A stretch of 64,000 nt of DNA. It comes from an uncultured Pelagibacteraceae bacterium. Lineage in GTDB: Bacteria > Pseudomonadota > Alphaproteobacteria > Pelagibacterales > Pelagibacteraceae. The notes below the pieces were generated by a model that worked only from the letters and a program-made list of their open reading frames with translations, made no database searches and was not told where the DNA came from. Made by a program: the position numbers and the translations under genes. Where the stretch lies: the NCBI GenBank assembly GCA_902545555.1, contig CACCGK010000001.1, forward strand, positions 62,001-126,000, read 5' to 3'. Below, piece by piece: positions 1-8,565 of this stretch (the stretch's first letter is position 1; every line of letters begins with the position of its first letter).

Positions 1-251
1 TTTACTGCTTCTTTAATATAAAAAGATGCTGGAGGTGATTTAATTTTAAAATCAAATTTTTTATCTTTATAAACTGTAATTTCAACTGGAACAGGTTTAC
101 CTGCCATTGATTTAGTTTTATCATTAAATGCCTTACAAAATTCCATTATATTCACACCACGTTGACCCAATGCAGGACCAACTGGAGGAGCTGGATTAGC
201 TTGACCACCCTTAATTTGTAGTTTTATAAATCCACTAATTTCTTTTGCCAT
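1..251 (-). CDS. rplK: 50S ribosomal protein L11 (partial, 3' end beyond window)
   Basis: Reverse-strand translation [44 protein letters not shown]... is a classic L11 N-terminus; lies upstream of nusG/secE in the usual order. Confidence 0.95.
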   Translation of the reverse strand, partial: MAKEISGFIKLQIKGGQANPAPPVGPALGQRGVNIMEFCKAFNDKTKSMAGKPVPVEITVYKDKKFDFKIKSPPASFYIKEAV

Positions 252-781
252 TAACTTACCTTCTCAACCTGATTATATTCTAAATCTACAGGAGTAGGAC
301 GACCAAATATAGAAACTGACACCTTAAGTCTAGCTTTTTCTTCATCAATTTCTTCAATCATTCCAGTAAATGAAGCAAATGGACCATCTACAACCTGAAC
401 TTTTTCACCTACACTGTAATCTACACCAGATTTTGGCTGAGCAACACCATCTTTAATCTGACCTAAAATCTTCTCTACTTCTTTATCCGATACTGGAACA
501 GGAATACCTTTTGTGCCCAAGAAACCACTGACCCTCTTTATATTCTTAATCATGTGATAAATATTATTATCCATCTCACTTTTAATTAGTACATATCCAG
601 GAAAGTATTTCTTCTTTCTTTGGATTCTTTTACCTCTCTTAACCTCAGTAACATCATGAGTAGGTACAATAATCTCTTCAAACTTGTCAGCAATTTTAGC
701 TTTATCAGCTTCCTCTTTAATTAATGAGGCTACTTTATTTTCAAAACTAGAATGAGACTGAACAATGTACCAATTTTTCAT
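251..781 (-). CDS. nusG: Transcription termination/antitermination protein NusG
   Basis: [15 protein letters not shown]-terminus, KOW motif [17 protein letters not shown]. Confidence 0.96.
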   Translation of the reverse strand: MKNWYIVQSHSSFENKVASLIKEEADKAKIADKFEEIIVPTHDVTEVKRGKRIQRKKKYFPGYVLIKSEMDNNIYHMIKNIKRVSGFLGTKGIPVPVSDKEVEKILGQIKDGVAQPKSGVDYSVGEKVQVVDGPFASFTGMIEEIDEEKARLKVSVSIFGRPTPVDLEYNQVEKVS

Positions 782-972
782 TAAATGCTCACTTTAAGTA
801 AAAGTTCTAAGAAAAATTTCAAAACCTGATCTAAAAGTAGAAAAAATAAAGACATAACAACTGCCATAACAAAAACCATTAATGCACCTTGCAATGTCTC
901 TTTCCAAGTTGGCCAAGTAACTTTAAAAGCCTCTTGTTTAACTTCCTGTATAAATTTTATTGGGTTTCTCAT
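781..972 (-). CDS. secE: Preprotein translocase subunit SecE
   Basis: 63 aa, single TM, 'F..EVKQEAFKVTWPTWKET' motif, adjacent to nusG. Confidence 0.93.
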   Translation of the reverse strand: MRNPIKFIQEVKQEAFKVTWPTWKETLQGALMVFVMAVVMSLFFLLLDQVLKFFLELLLKVSI

Positions 973-989
973 AATTTATAAGCTCAAAT

Positions 990-1065
990 TGGCAGGAGCG
1001 GAGGGACTCGAACCCTCAGCCTCCGGTTTTGGAGACCGGCGCTCTACCAATTGAGCTACACTCCT
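990..1065 (-). tRNA. tRNA-Trp (CCA)
   Basis: AGGAGTGTAGCTCAATTGGTAGAGCGCCGGTCTCCAAAACCGG...GGTTCGAGTCCCTCCGCTCCTGCCA; cloverleaf, anticodon CCA, encoded 3' CCA. Confidence 0.95.
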
Positions 1066-1075
1066 ATTTATAGAG

Positions 1076-2266
1076 TTACTCTATAATTTTAGTTACTACT
1101 CCTGCTCCAACAGTTCTTCCACCTTCTCTAATAGCAAAATTTAATTTCTCTGCCATAGCAATAGGTGTAATAAGTTTAACAGTAAATTTAGCATCATCAC
1201 CTGGCATAACCATTTCAGTACCAGCTGGTAATTCTACTTCACCTGTAACGTCTGTTGTTCTAAAATAAAACTGTGGTCTATACTTAGTAAAGAATGGAGT
1301 ATGTCTTCCACCTTCATCTTTTTTAAGTACATATGCTTGAGCCTCAAATTTAGTGTGTGGAGTTATTGAACCAGGCTTACAAAGAACTTGACCTCTTTCG
1401 ATATCAGTTCTTTCAATACCTCTCAATAAAATTCCAACATTATCACCAGCTTCACCAGAATCTAAAAGTTTTCTAAACATTTCAACTCCAGTACAAACTG
1501 ATTTTTTAGTTTCTCTAATTCCAACTATTTCAACTTCCTCTCCAGTTTTAATTACACCAGATTCAACTCTTCCGGTTGCAACTGTTCCTCTTCCAGAAAT
1601 TGAGAATACGTCCTCAACTGGCATCAAGAATGGTTTATCAACTTCTCTAGCTGGCTGTGGAATATGTTCATCAACAGCTTTCATTAATTCTAAAATTGAA
1701 TTTTTTCCAATTTCATCATCTCTACCCTCAACTGCTGCTAAAGCTGAACCTTTAACGATTGGCGTTTTATCACCTGGGTATTTGTATGAAGTTAAAAGTT
1801 CTCTAATTTCTTCCTCCACAAGTTCGATCATTTCTTTATCATCTACCTGATCTACTTTATTTAAGTAAACAACAATTGCAGGAATACCAACTTGTCTTCC
1901 TAAAAGAATATGTTCTCTTGTCTGTGGCATAGGTCCATCAGCTGCGTTAACAACTAAAATTGCTCCATCCATTTGTGCAGCACCAGTGATCATGTTTTTA
2001 ACATAGTCAGCGTGACCTGGACAATCTACGTGAGCATAGTGTCTTTTTTCTGTCTCATACTCAACGTGTGCTGTTGAAATTGTTATACCTCTCTCTTTTT
2101 CTTCAGGTGCTTTATCAATTTGATCATAAGCAACTGCAGTTCCACCACCCGCTTGTGCTAGTACATTTGTAATTGCGGCAGTTAGAGTTGTTTTACCATG
2201 GTCGACATGACCAATAGTCCCAATGTTACAGTGGGGTTTATTTCTTACAAATTTTTCTTTTGACAT
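1076..2266 (-). CDS. tuf: Elongation factor Tu
   Basis: [40 protein letters not shown] motifs. Confidence 0.99.
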   Translation of the reverse strand: MSKEKFVRNKPHCNIGTIGHVDHGKTTLTAAITNVLAQAGGGTAVAYDQIDKAPEEKERGITISTAHVEYETEKRHYAHVDCPGHADYVKNMITGAAQMDGAILVVNAADGPMPQTREHILLGRQVGIPAIVVYLNKVDQVDDKEMIELVEEEIRELLTSYKYPGDKTPIVKGSALAAVEGRDDEIGKNSILELMKAVDEHIPQPAREVDKPFLMPVEDVFSISGRGTVATGRVESGVIKTGEEVEIVGIRETKKSVCTGVEMFRKLLDSGEAGDNVGILLRGIERTDIERGQVLCKPGSITPHTKFEAQAYVLKKDEGGRHTPFFTKYRPQFYFRTTDVTGEVELPAGTEMVMPGDDAKFTVKLITPIAMAEKLNFAIREGGRTVGAGVVTKIIE

Positions 2267-2314
2267 TACGTTTTTACCTCAGTTTATTTGTTTTCATTTT
2301 CAATTTTAATTTCT

Positions 2315-2388
2315 TGGAGCGGGTAAAGGGAATCGAACCCTTACATCCAGCTTGGAAGGCTAGCGTTCTACCATTGAACTACACCCGC
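2315..2388 (-). tRNA. tRNA-Gly (TCC)
   Basis: Cloverleaf read on minus strand, anticodon loop CCTTCCAAG, encoded CCA. Confidence 0.94.
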
Positions 2389-2432
2389 ACAACCCCAAGA
2401 GTAACACTCCATGTTATCTAAAATTTATTAAA

Positions 2433-2518
2433 TGGTGGAGGGGGAAAGATTCGAACTTTCGAAGACCGAAGTCAACGGGTTTACAGCCCGCCCCATTTGA
2501 CCGCTCTGGAACCCCTCC
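2433..2518 (-). tRNA. tRNA-Tyr (GTA)
   Basis: Long variable arm tRNA, anticodon loop GGGCTGTAAACCC, encoded CCA. Confidence 0.93.
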
Positions 2519-2648
2519 TTTGGGGAAGTGTCCCCTTGTTCAATAAAGCTTCAAATAACAAGCGTTTTATATATTTTATTTATGCAAATGCAACACGTGA
2601 TTTAATAGGAAAATATTCAAAAAAACCTTATAAAACAGATACAAATTT

Positions 2649-3392
2649 ATGAATAAATCATCATTTTTCATTGTTGGTCAACACGCAGTTATAGAGGCTC
2701 TTAGAAATCCTAAAAGAAAGGTTTTAAGAGTATTTTTAACGGAGGAGTCTAAAAAAAATATTCATAGAAAAAACCCAAATAAAAACATTTTAGAGGATGT
2801 TAAAGTTTACTTTAAATCCAAAAAAGAATTAGACAAATATACTTCTAAAGAACAATTAATACATAATGGTTATGTTGCAGAGATTGAACATTTGGATCAA
2901 CCAGATCTAAAACAATTTATAAAAAATAAAAATAATTTAACACTTGTCTGTCTTGATGAGGTTACTGATCCAAGAAATATTGGTTCATTAATCAGAAGTG
3001 CTGCATCATTTGATATTGATGGATTGATAATTAAAGAAAGACATTTTCCAAGTGATAGTAAGTTGATGTATAAATCAGCTAGTGGATGCATGGAGTACGT
3101 AAATATATTCCAAGTATCTAATATTAATTCCACTTTAAAAAATTTAAGGGAAAAAAATTTCTGGGTTTATGGGTTTGATGCAAAAGGTCAAAAAGATTTT
3201 ACAGAAACAAAATGGGAAGGAAATAACATCCTTCTATTTGGATCAGAAGGATTTGGAATGAGACAACATACGAGTAAATATGCAGATTTTTTTGTTAAAA
3301 TTAATATTAATGAAAACATTGAAAGTTTAAATATCTCAAATAGTGCTGCAATTGTATTTCATCACCTAAATTATATAAAAAAAAAGAGTTGA
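2649..3392 (+). CDS. rlmB: TrmH-family 23S rRNA 2'-O-ribose methyltransferase (RlmB-like)
   Basis: SpoU motifs: DEVTDPRNIGSLIRSAASFDIDGLI, LLFGSEGFGM, LNISNSAAIVFHHL. Confidence 0.88.
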   Translation: MNKSSFFIVGQHAVIEALRNPKRKVLRVFLTEESKKNIHRKNPNKNILEDVKVYFKSKKELDKYTSKEQLIHNGYVAEIEHLDQPDLKQFIKNKNNLTLVCLDEVTDPRNIGSLIRSAASFDIDGLIIKERHFPSDSKLMYKSASGCMEYVNIFQVSNINSTLKNLREKNFWVYGFDAKGQKDFTETKWEGNNILLFGSEGFGMRQHTSKYADFFVKININENIESLNISNSAAIVFHHLNYIKKKS

Positions 3393-3425
3393 TTATTAAA
3401 CAAATAATTAATAATTATTGCTCAT

Positions 3426-3501
3426 GCCCTTGTAGCTCAGCTGGTAGAGCAATTGATTTGTAATCAATAGGTCCGCGGTTCGAATCCGTGCGGGGGCACC
3501 A
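3426..3501 (+). tRNA. tRNA-Thr (TGT)
   Basis: GCCCTTGTAGCTCAGCTGGTAGAGCAATTGATTTGTAATCAATAGGTCCGCGGTTCGAATCCGTGCGGGGGCACCA; anticodon TGT. Confidence 0.95.
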
Positions 3502-3503
3502 TC
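3448..3503 (+). repeat. Direct repeat copy 1 (att-like), 3' part of tRNA-Thr
   Basis: 56 nt AGCAATTGATTTGTAATCAATAGGTCCGCGGTTCGAATCCGTGCGGGGGCACCATC, identical to 4713-4768. Confidence 0.95.
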
Positions 3504-3559
3504 TCACTTACTTTTTTATCAAAATTTGTGTCTAAAAAATTACTTTTGCAACATTAAGT

Positions 3560-3586
3560 GTTGCAGGATTGTTGCAGGATTGTTGC
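3560..3586. repeat. 11-bp tandem repeat GTTGCAGGATT x2.5
   Basis: gttgcaggatt gttgcaggatt gttgc read directly. Confidence 0.9.
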
Positions 3587-3612
3587 TTAATCAAGTAATC
3601 GTTTATCATTGT

Positions 3613-4062
3613 TTATAACAGATCACCAAAAATTTTGTCTTTAGATAATCCAGAGTTCTTAACTAACTTATCTATTTCATTTTCTGATAAATTTGTTCTA
3701 CACCAATATATAACCATTACAGCTTCTCTTGCTAATTTTTTTCCAAAAGTTCCGCTATACATGTTTAGATAACTTTCGACCATTGCGTCTTCGACCCACT
3801 TAATATTATCATATTCTAATTCATTGATGTTATTTCTTCTTTTTTTTGCAACCTCATCAATAAGCTCAAACATTATTTCTTTTTTAGTTTTTTGGTCTAA
3901 ATCTTTTATGTCTTTAAGAGTTTGCAATATTCTTTTTAAAACATTAATTGATATCTTCTTTCTTTCTGATGCATCAAATCTCTGTCTCGCATCATTAAGA
4001 GTTCTGTTTGTTTCATCTCTCCAAAATTTTGCTTCCTTGCTTTCAAATAGACCAAAAATCAT
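3613..4062 (-). CDS. Hypothetical protein (islet A)
   Basis: 149 aa ORF, charged/helical, no recognised family. Confidence 0.65.
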   Translation of the reverse strand: MIFGLFESKEAKFWRDETNRTLNDARQRFDASERKKISINVLKRILQTLKDIKDLDQKTKKEIMFELIDEVAKKRRNNINELEYDNIKWVEDAMVESYLNMYSGTFGKKLAREAVMVIYWCRTNLSENEIDKLVKNSGLSKDKIFGDLL

Positions 4063-4110
4063 AAACTCATAACCGCCATATACAAAAGTTTTGCATTTAA
4101 ATCATTTTAT

Positions 4111-4374
4111 TTAGGTCCAGGCATCATCATTTTCCTCTATAAATTTATCTGATGCCTTGTTGTATTTTTTATTTTCATACCTGGCTACAATCGCAGCTAT
4201 AATTGCAAATATAAATGCTACAGACGTCCCTGTTTTTTCATTTAATATAATTGATACAGGAATTCCCGTTAGAAAAAAAACAAACACTACAAACATCGGT
4301 GCTCCTGTCCTTTCAATCATATTATATAAAGGATTCTCTAATTTGTACTGTTTGTTGAACTCAGATAGTTTCAT
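4111..4374 (-). CDS. Hypothetical small membrane protein (islet A)
   Basis: 87 aa, hydrophobic segments MFVVFVFFLTGIPVSIIL and SVAFIFAIIAAIVA; start overlaps stop of upstream ORF by 4 nt. Confidence 0.6.
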   Translation of the reverse strand: MKLSEFNKQYKLENPLYNMIERTGAPMFVVFVFFLTGIPVSIILNEKTGTSVAFIFAIIAAIVARYENKKYNKASDKFIEENDDAWT

Positions 4375-4619
4375 CTAGCCTCGGTGAATTTAAGTTTAAA
4401 ATCTGGGTCAGTTCCTTTTTTAACTATTACGTTCCACTCGCAATATTTTTTTATAAATTTAGGATTGTCATATTTGGTTCTATTAAAAGGATTTTCTGTA
4501 ACCATTCTAACACATACATTGTATGCAAGATTTCTCTCATACCACCCATTAAAAATTATTCCCAAAAATATAATTACAGCTCCTATAATGATTGCTGTAG
4601 GCACGTTTAAACTTTTCAT
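4371..4619 (-). CDS. Hypothetical small single-TM protein (islet A)
   Basis: 82 aa, N-terminal TM AIIIGAVIIFLGIIFNGW; overlaps next ORF (ATGA-type). Confidence 0.6.
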   Translation of the reverse strand: MKSLNVPTAIIIGAVIIFLGIIFNGWYERNLAYNVCVRMVTENPFNRTKYDNPKFIKKYCEWNVIVKKGTDPDFKLKFTEAR

Positions 4620-4639
4620 TATGATAATGAAAGTTTACC

Positions 4640-4661
4640 ATTGTTGCCAGATTGTTGCCAA
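4640..4661. repeat. 11-bp tandem repeat ATTGTTGCCAG x2
   Basis: attgttgccag attgttgccaa at right end of islet A. Confidence 0.9.
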
Positions 4662-4712
4662 GTCAAAAATATTTCAAGATTATTGTTGCAAGCAAATGTT
4701 TATTTAAACTTT

Positions 4713-4768
4713 AGCAATTGATTTGTAATCAATAGGTCCGCGGTTCGAATCCGTGCGGGGGCACCATC
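4713..4768 (+). repeat. Direct repeat copy 2 (att-like), tRNA-Thr 3' fragment
   Basis: Perfect 56-nt copy of 3448-3503. Confidence 0.95.
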
Positions 4769-4828
4769 ACTCAATAAAATCAAAGTTAATTATTTTTGCT
4801 AAAACTAAATTAAGTTGTTTGGTAGCAA

Positions 4829-4850
4829 TAGTGTTACCGTAGTGTTACCA
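4829..4850. repeat. 11-bp tandem repeat TAGTGTTACC(G/A) x2
   Basis: tagtgttaccg tagtgttacca read directly. Confidence 0.9.
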
Positions 4851-4876
4851 CTTTTGTAGACTATTCAAGGGGTCAT

Positions 4877-5380
4877 TTAATCTAATTGAATATTTGTAAT
4901 AAGAGGCGAACCAGTATTTTCTAAACACGTATAAACATAAACAAAAGTTTTACCTTTTGAATGATCAAATCCTTGAGCTATAGAAATTTGTCCTTGTGCC
5001 TCAAACGTATTACTACCACTTTGATTGCATTTATAAAAAGTTCCTAACTGAAGGTCTGTATTTCCATAAACATCTTTTATTTTAGTTTTCATAACCTTGT
5101 GTGCAGCAACTGCAACATTTGCGTTAATCAATCCTGAACTACAAGTTAATTGATTAGCTCCATTAAGTGGCATAACAGTCGTTTCTCCTATTTCACATCT
5201 TTGCCATTCATTTTGAATATATTTTACAATTAGTTTATGATTTGCCTCAGTAGCATTTTTTTTAGCTGCACTAGTATATCCACTATAAGCAACTACCCCT
5301 ACAGCAGCTAATATTCCTATAATTGCTACAACAACTAGAAGTTCTATTAGGGTGAAGCCTTTTTGTTTATTTGAAATCAT
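4877..5380 (-). CDS. Type IV pilin-like protein (pilin B1)
   Basis: Prepilin-type N-terminus KGFTLIELLVVVAIIGILAAVGVVAYSGYTSAAKK. Confidence 0.9.
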   Translation of the reverse strand: MISNKQKGFTLIELLVVVAIIGILAAVGVVAYSGYTSAAKKNATEANHKLIVKYIQNEWQRCEIGETTVMPLNGANQLTCSSGLINANVAVAAHKVMKTKIKDVYGNTDLQLGTFYKCNQSGSNTFEAQGQISIAQGFDHSKGKTFVYVYTCLENTGSPLITNIQLD

Positions 5381-5862
5381 TTTTTTAAATCTGCATCAAT
5401 TACTTTATCTCTACATTTAGTCTGAATCCGAATTCTATTAGGATTACCATAATAAGACCAAACAGTCGTATAGCCATTTTTTGGCGGTGTTCCGTTATAA
5501 GACATTACTGCATATGGCCAGGCTTCATTATTATATGGATCCTTAAGATAGTTAGTCATACTAGTAGCTGTGGCATAACCTATTGAATAAAAATTTCTAG
5601 AACAAGGAACATCTACCTCTTGACCTTTGATACCATTTTGCCAGTCATAAGAATTACGAATTTTAATCGACGACTCAAATTCACATAATGTTTGATTGGA
5701 TAAAACTTTTTGTACTATTTGTTTATGATTAGCTTTACACGCACTTTCTTTTGCTCCTGTAGTATACCCACTATAAGCAACAACACCTACTGCAGCTAAG
5801 ATACCGATGATTGCTACTACGACTAGGAGTTCAATGAGAGTGAAACCTTTAGTATTCATCAA
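5377..5862 (-). CDS. Type IV pilin-like protein (pilin B2)
   Basis: KGFTLIELLVVVAIIGILAAVGVVAYSGYTTGAKE N-terminus; different C-terminal part; 4-nt overlap with pilin B1. Confidence 0.9.
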   Translation of the reverse strand: MMNTKGFTLIELLVVVAIIGILAAVGVVAYSGYTTGAKESACKANHKQIVQKVLSNQTLCEFESSIKIRNSYDWQNGIKGQEVDVPCSRNFYSIGYATATSMTNYLKDPYNNEAWPYAVMSYNGTPPKNGYTTVWSYYGNPNRIRIQTKCRDKVIDADLKK

Positions 5863-5878
5863 ATAATTAAATACTTTT

Positions 5879-6505
5879 TTAATTCAATAGTTTTTTTTTA
5901 GCTTTGATAAACTCTTCCTCTGTTATGACACCATTTTTAAGCAAATCATTCAATTCTTTTAATTTTTTAACTATGTCATTATCAGTTTCTTTGACTTCTT
6001 TTTTGTTTACATTGGTCTTATTTGTTTTCTTAATTTGGTTATCACCTCCATAAAAACCTAGTTCAGTTAATAGAGCCAGAGTTTTTCCAGATTTTATATC
6101 CTTTTTTTTTAGTTTTCTTTTTTTTTTATCTGATCCATTGTCCCAAACAATTTTATAACCATTAGCAAATAAATAGCATTCTTGACCAGATTTTTTTTTA
6201 CACTGTTTTATGGCCATTCCTCCATATGATTTATCATCTACAGTGGTTACTGTAATTGGGTGTCTAAAAAAAGAGCTGTGTGCCCCATCAACTGAAATAG
6301 CAATTAAACCAGGTTTCCAAATAAAATCTTGTTTTTCAGCATAAGTACCTCTAGTACCTCCACTAAAATAAAATTCTAGTATATCAGCTGTATTTTTTGT
6401 GACTTTTAATGGACCTTTTCCTTTTTTATAAGCAGTGGTCACTCCTGCACTCAAACTTATTAGAAAAAAAGTCCCTAAAATAAAAACGCTTATTAATTTT
6501 TTCAT
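5879..6505 (-). CDS. Secreted protein with C-terminal SHOCT-like domain
   Basis: Signal peptide; C-term DIVKKLKELNDLLKNGVITEEEFIKAKKKLL resembles SHOCT; N-terminal domain shared with neighbour 6563..7378. Confidence 0.7.
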   Translation of the reverse strand: MKKLISVFILGTFFLISLSAGVTTAYKKGKGPLKVTKNTADILEFYFSGGTRGTYAEKQDFIWKPGLIAISVDGAHSSFFRHPITVTTVDDKSYGGMAIKQCKKKSGQECYLFANGYKIVWDNGSDKKKRKLKKKDIKSGKTLALLTELGFYGGDNQIKKTNKTNVNKKEVKETDNDIVKKLKELNDLLKNGVITEEEFIKAKKKLLN

Positions 6506-6562
6506 AATAAATTCTACTTATTTAAATGGTTTTTTTCAAAATAAATATTTAAGTAAACTTAA

Positions 6563-7378
6563 TTAGGATTTTTTTGATACAGTAAATTTAATTTTTTTAT
6601 CATTAAAATCTCTTCCTGCTCCTGTAACAGCACCATCTTTTTTCCATTTCAAAGTGCCGGCACCTCCCATATTATTTGAGCAGGATAAATTCCATGTTCC
6701 CTTTCCATTATTTTGTAAAATATAATTACCCTCACAGGTTCCATCATTGTTTGGTAAAGATAAATTGATATTTCCCTTATAATTTTTTTCATCAAATTTT
6801 AGAGTTCCGGCTATTAATTCATCATAACCTTCCCAACTCAAAGCTAGCGCTCTATCTCCTTTTAGTTCGTATTTCTTTACAGTCTTTTTTGTTTCTATTT
6901 TCTTTTTTGTAGTTGATGATTTTGAAGTAGAGTCAGATGAGGTTGAAGATAAATTGGTTGTTCCTAAAAAACCTAATTCAGTTAATTTCGCTCTAATTTC
7001 TTCAGCTGATGATTTACTACTTATTTTTGATACTTTGCCTTTTCCAGGATTAATTCCATTTTTCCATTTAATAGTTCTTTTTCTAGCAAATAAAAAACAC
7101 TCCACATCTTTAGAATATCTCTGACATTCTTCTAGAATTTGCTCTGCACCTCCTTGACACTGTGCTCCAGCTGAGCAATAGTAATAATTATAACCCCAAC
7201 CATCTTTCGAAACTGCAAACAAGTAAGGTGTTTGTGAGTGACCTCCTTTTACATACTCTATAAATTTGTCTACTACAAAACTATCAAGTTTTAACTCACC
7301 CTTGCCCCATTTTGAGCCAGCATGTGAATAGCTATTAAATAAAATAATTGATAATAAGATTAATAAAAATTTTTTCAT
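6563..7378 (-). CDS. Secreted protein, paralogous N-terminal domain, distinct C-terminal module
   Basis: Signal peptide; KGELKL...C..Y....ECFLFARKRTIKWKNG...LTELGFLG parallels 5879..6505. Confidence 0.65.
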   Translation of the reverse strand: MKKFLLILLSIILFNSYSHAGSKWGKGELKLDSFVVDKFIEYVKGGHSQTPYLFAVSKDGWGYNYYYCSAGAQCQGGAEQILEECQRYSKDVECFLFARKRTIKWKNGINPGKGKVSKISSKSSAEEIRAKLTELGFLGTTNLSSTSSDSTSKSSTTKKKIETKKTVKKYELKGDRALALSWEGYDELIAGTLKFDEKNYKGNINLSLPNNDGTCEGNYILQNNGKGTWNLSCSNNMGGAGTLKWKKDGAVTGAGRDFNDKKIKFTVSKKS

Positions 7379-7472
7379 ATAAAAATTTTATCATTGTATT
7401 CATAGTGTGTACAGATATTAAATAACTTTCAATTAACGTCGATAGCGCTTATCTTTTTTAATTTAGATTTTC

Positions 7473-7520
7473 GATTTGTAATAAATAGGTCCTCGGTTCG
7501 AAACTGTGCGGGGGAACCAT
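7473..7520 (+). repeat. Direct repeat copy 3 (degenerate tRNA-Thr 3' fragment)
   Basis: gatttgtaataaataggtcctcggttcgaaactgtgcgggggaaccat; 43/48 matches to tRNA-Thr 3' part by manual alignment. Confidence 0.85.
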
Positions 7521-7569
7521 TCCATATTAAAATTGTATTATAATAAGTTTTATAATATGAAATAGAATA

Positions 7570-8508
7570 ATGTTTCTAAAAAAGGTATTGAAATTTATAT
7601 ATTTGTATCTTTTTCCAAATTATCTAAAATTAGTTTTATTTTCACTTATAAAAAAACACGTTAATTTAAATGATAAAATAAAAAAACATTTAACATTTAA
7701 AGGTTTTTTTAAACTTAAATATAATGGAAAAAGTATTTATGTTTATTCGTTGCCCACAATAATTGAAAGTGACATTTTTTGGAATGGGATTGAAAATTCA
7801 AAACATGAACCTATGTGTTACAAAATTTTTTATTACTTTGCTTCAAAGTCTAAATATATCATTGATGGTGGCAGTAACACAGGAATATATTCTTGCATAG
7901 CACATCTTTCAAATAAAGAGGCTGAAATTCATTCATTTGAGCCATCTAAAGAATTTGTTTATGTGCTAAATAAAATAAAAAAAAAAAACAAAATTTCATT
8001 GTTTATAAATCAAGTTGCCTTAGGAAATAGTAAACGTGAGGTTTATTTTGATGGATTGTATAAAATATCTCTAGATAAATCTGAAAAGAAATCTATTCCA
8101 ACAAAAATGATCAAACTAAGTGAATATATTAGTTTAAATATAAAAAAATTAGATTTAATTAAATTAGACATTGAGGGATTTGAGTTAGATGTTCTAAAGG
8201 ATATTAGATCAATAATAAGTAAAGACCTACCTACAATTATTTTTGAAATGTGGAATGACGAATTAAAATATTCAAAAAATAAGGAAAATTTTATAAATTT
8301 AGAAAGTCTTATAAAAAATTTAAATTACAAAATATATTGCATAGACGATATTAATGAAAAAATTATTAATAAAAAATCTATTACACCAAGTAGAATATTG
8401 GAAAATTATACGACCGCTTCAGGAGAACCTCTCACTTTTGAAAATTATTTACTAGTTAACGATAAATACAATAAAGACTTTATAAATAATTTTAAAAAGT
8501 ATATATAA
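7570..8508 (+). CDS. FkbM-family methyltransferase
   Basis: IIDGGSNTGIYSCIAH, EIHSFEPSKEF, LIKLDIEGFELDVLKDI motifs. Confidence 0.85.
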   Translation: MFLKKVLKFIYLYLFPNYLKLVLFSLIKKHVNLNDKIKKHLTFKGFFKLKYNGKSIYVYSLPTIIESDIFWNGIENSKHEPMCYKIFYYFASKSKYIIDGGSNTGIYSCIAHLSNKEAEIHSFEPSKEFVYVLNKIKKKNKISLFINQVALGNSKREVYFDGLYKISLDKSEKKSIPTKMIKLSEYISLNIKKLDLIKLDIEGFELDVLKDIRSIISKDLPTIIFEMWNDELKYSKNKENFINLESLIKNLNYKIYCIDDINEKIINKKSITPSRILENYTTASGEPLTFENYLLVNDKYNKDFINNFKKYI

Positions 8509-8565
8509 AATTATTTTTAAGCTCAAAACTAGTTTTATTTCTTAGTTTAAAAACACTTCTTAATG

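Larger units (their letters stand above)
3504..4712. mobile_element. Islet A: small tRNA-Thr-anchored element without recognisable integrase
   Basis: Bounded by 56-nt perfect direct repeats (period 1265 bp) derived from tRNA-Thr; only three short minus-strand ORFs. Confidence 0.7.
4769..7472. mobile_element. Islet B: second tandem tRNA-Thr-anchored element carrying two pilins and two secreted proteins
   Basis: Bounded by copy 2 (4713-4768) and degenerate copy 3 (7473-7520), period 2753 bp; all four ORFs on minus strand; no integrase ORF. Confidence 0.65.

Noticed and set aside
2522-2535. GGGGA-AGTG-TCCCC hairpin next to tRNA-Tyr
   Set aside because: Short stem with no U-tract; could be tRNA leader structure but not distinguishable from chance
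2897-3133. Minus-strand ORF inside rlmB
   Set aside because: Fully antisense to a well-supported CDS, no recognisable family; AT-rich chance ORF
3824-4707. Plus-strand ORFs (3824..4072, 4157..4378, 4384..4707) antisense to islet A genes
   Set aside because: Mirror-image hydrophobic ORFs opposite the more plausible overlapping minus-strand genes
4713-4768. Possible second functional tRNA-Thr gene
   Set aside because: Only the anticodon arm to 3' end is present; the acceptor 5' strand and D arm are missing
7473-7520. Possible tRNA
   Set aside because: Fragment with mismatches that break the anticodon and T stems; treated as att relic
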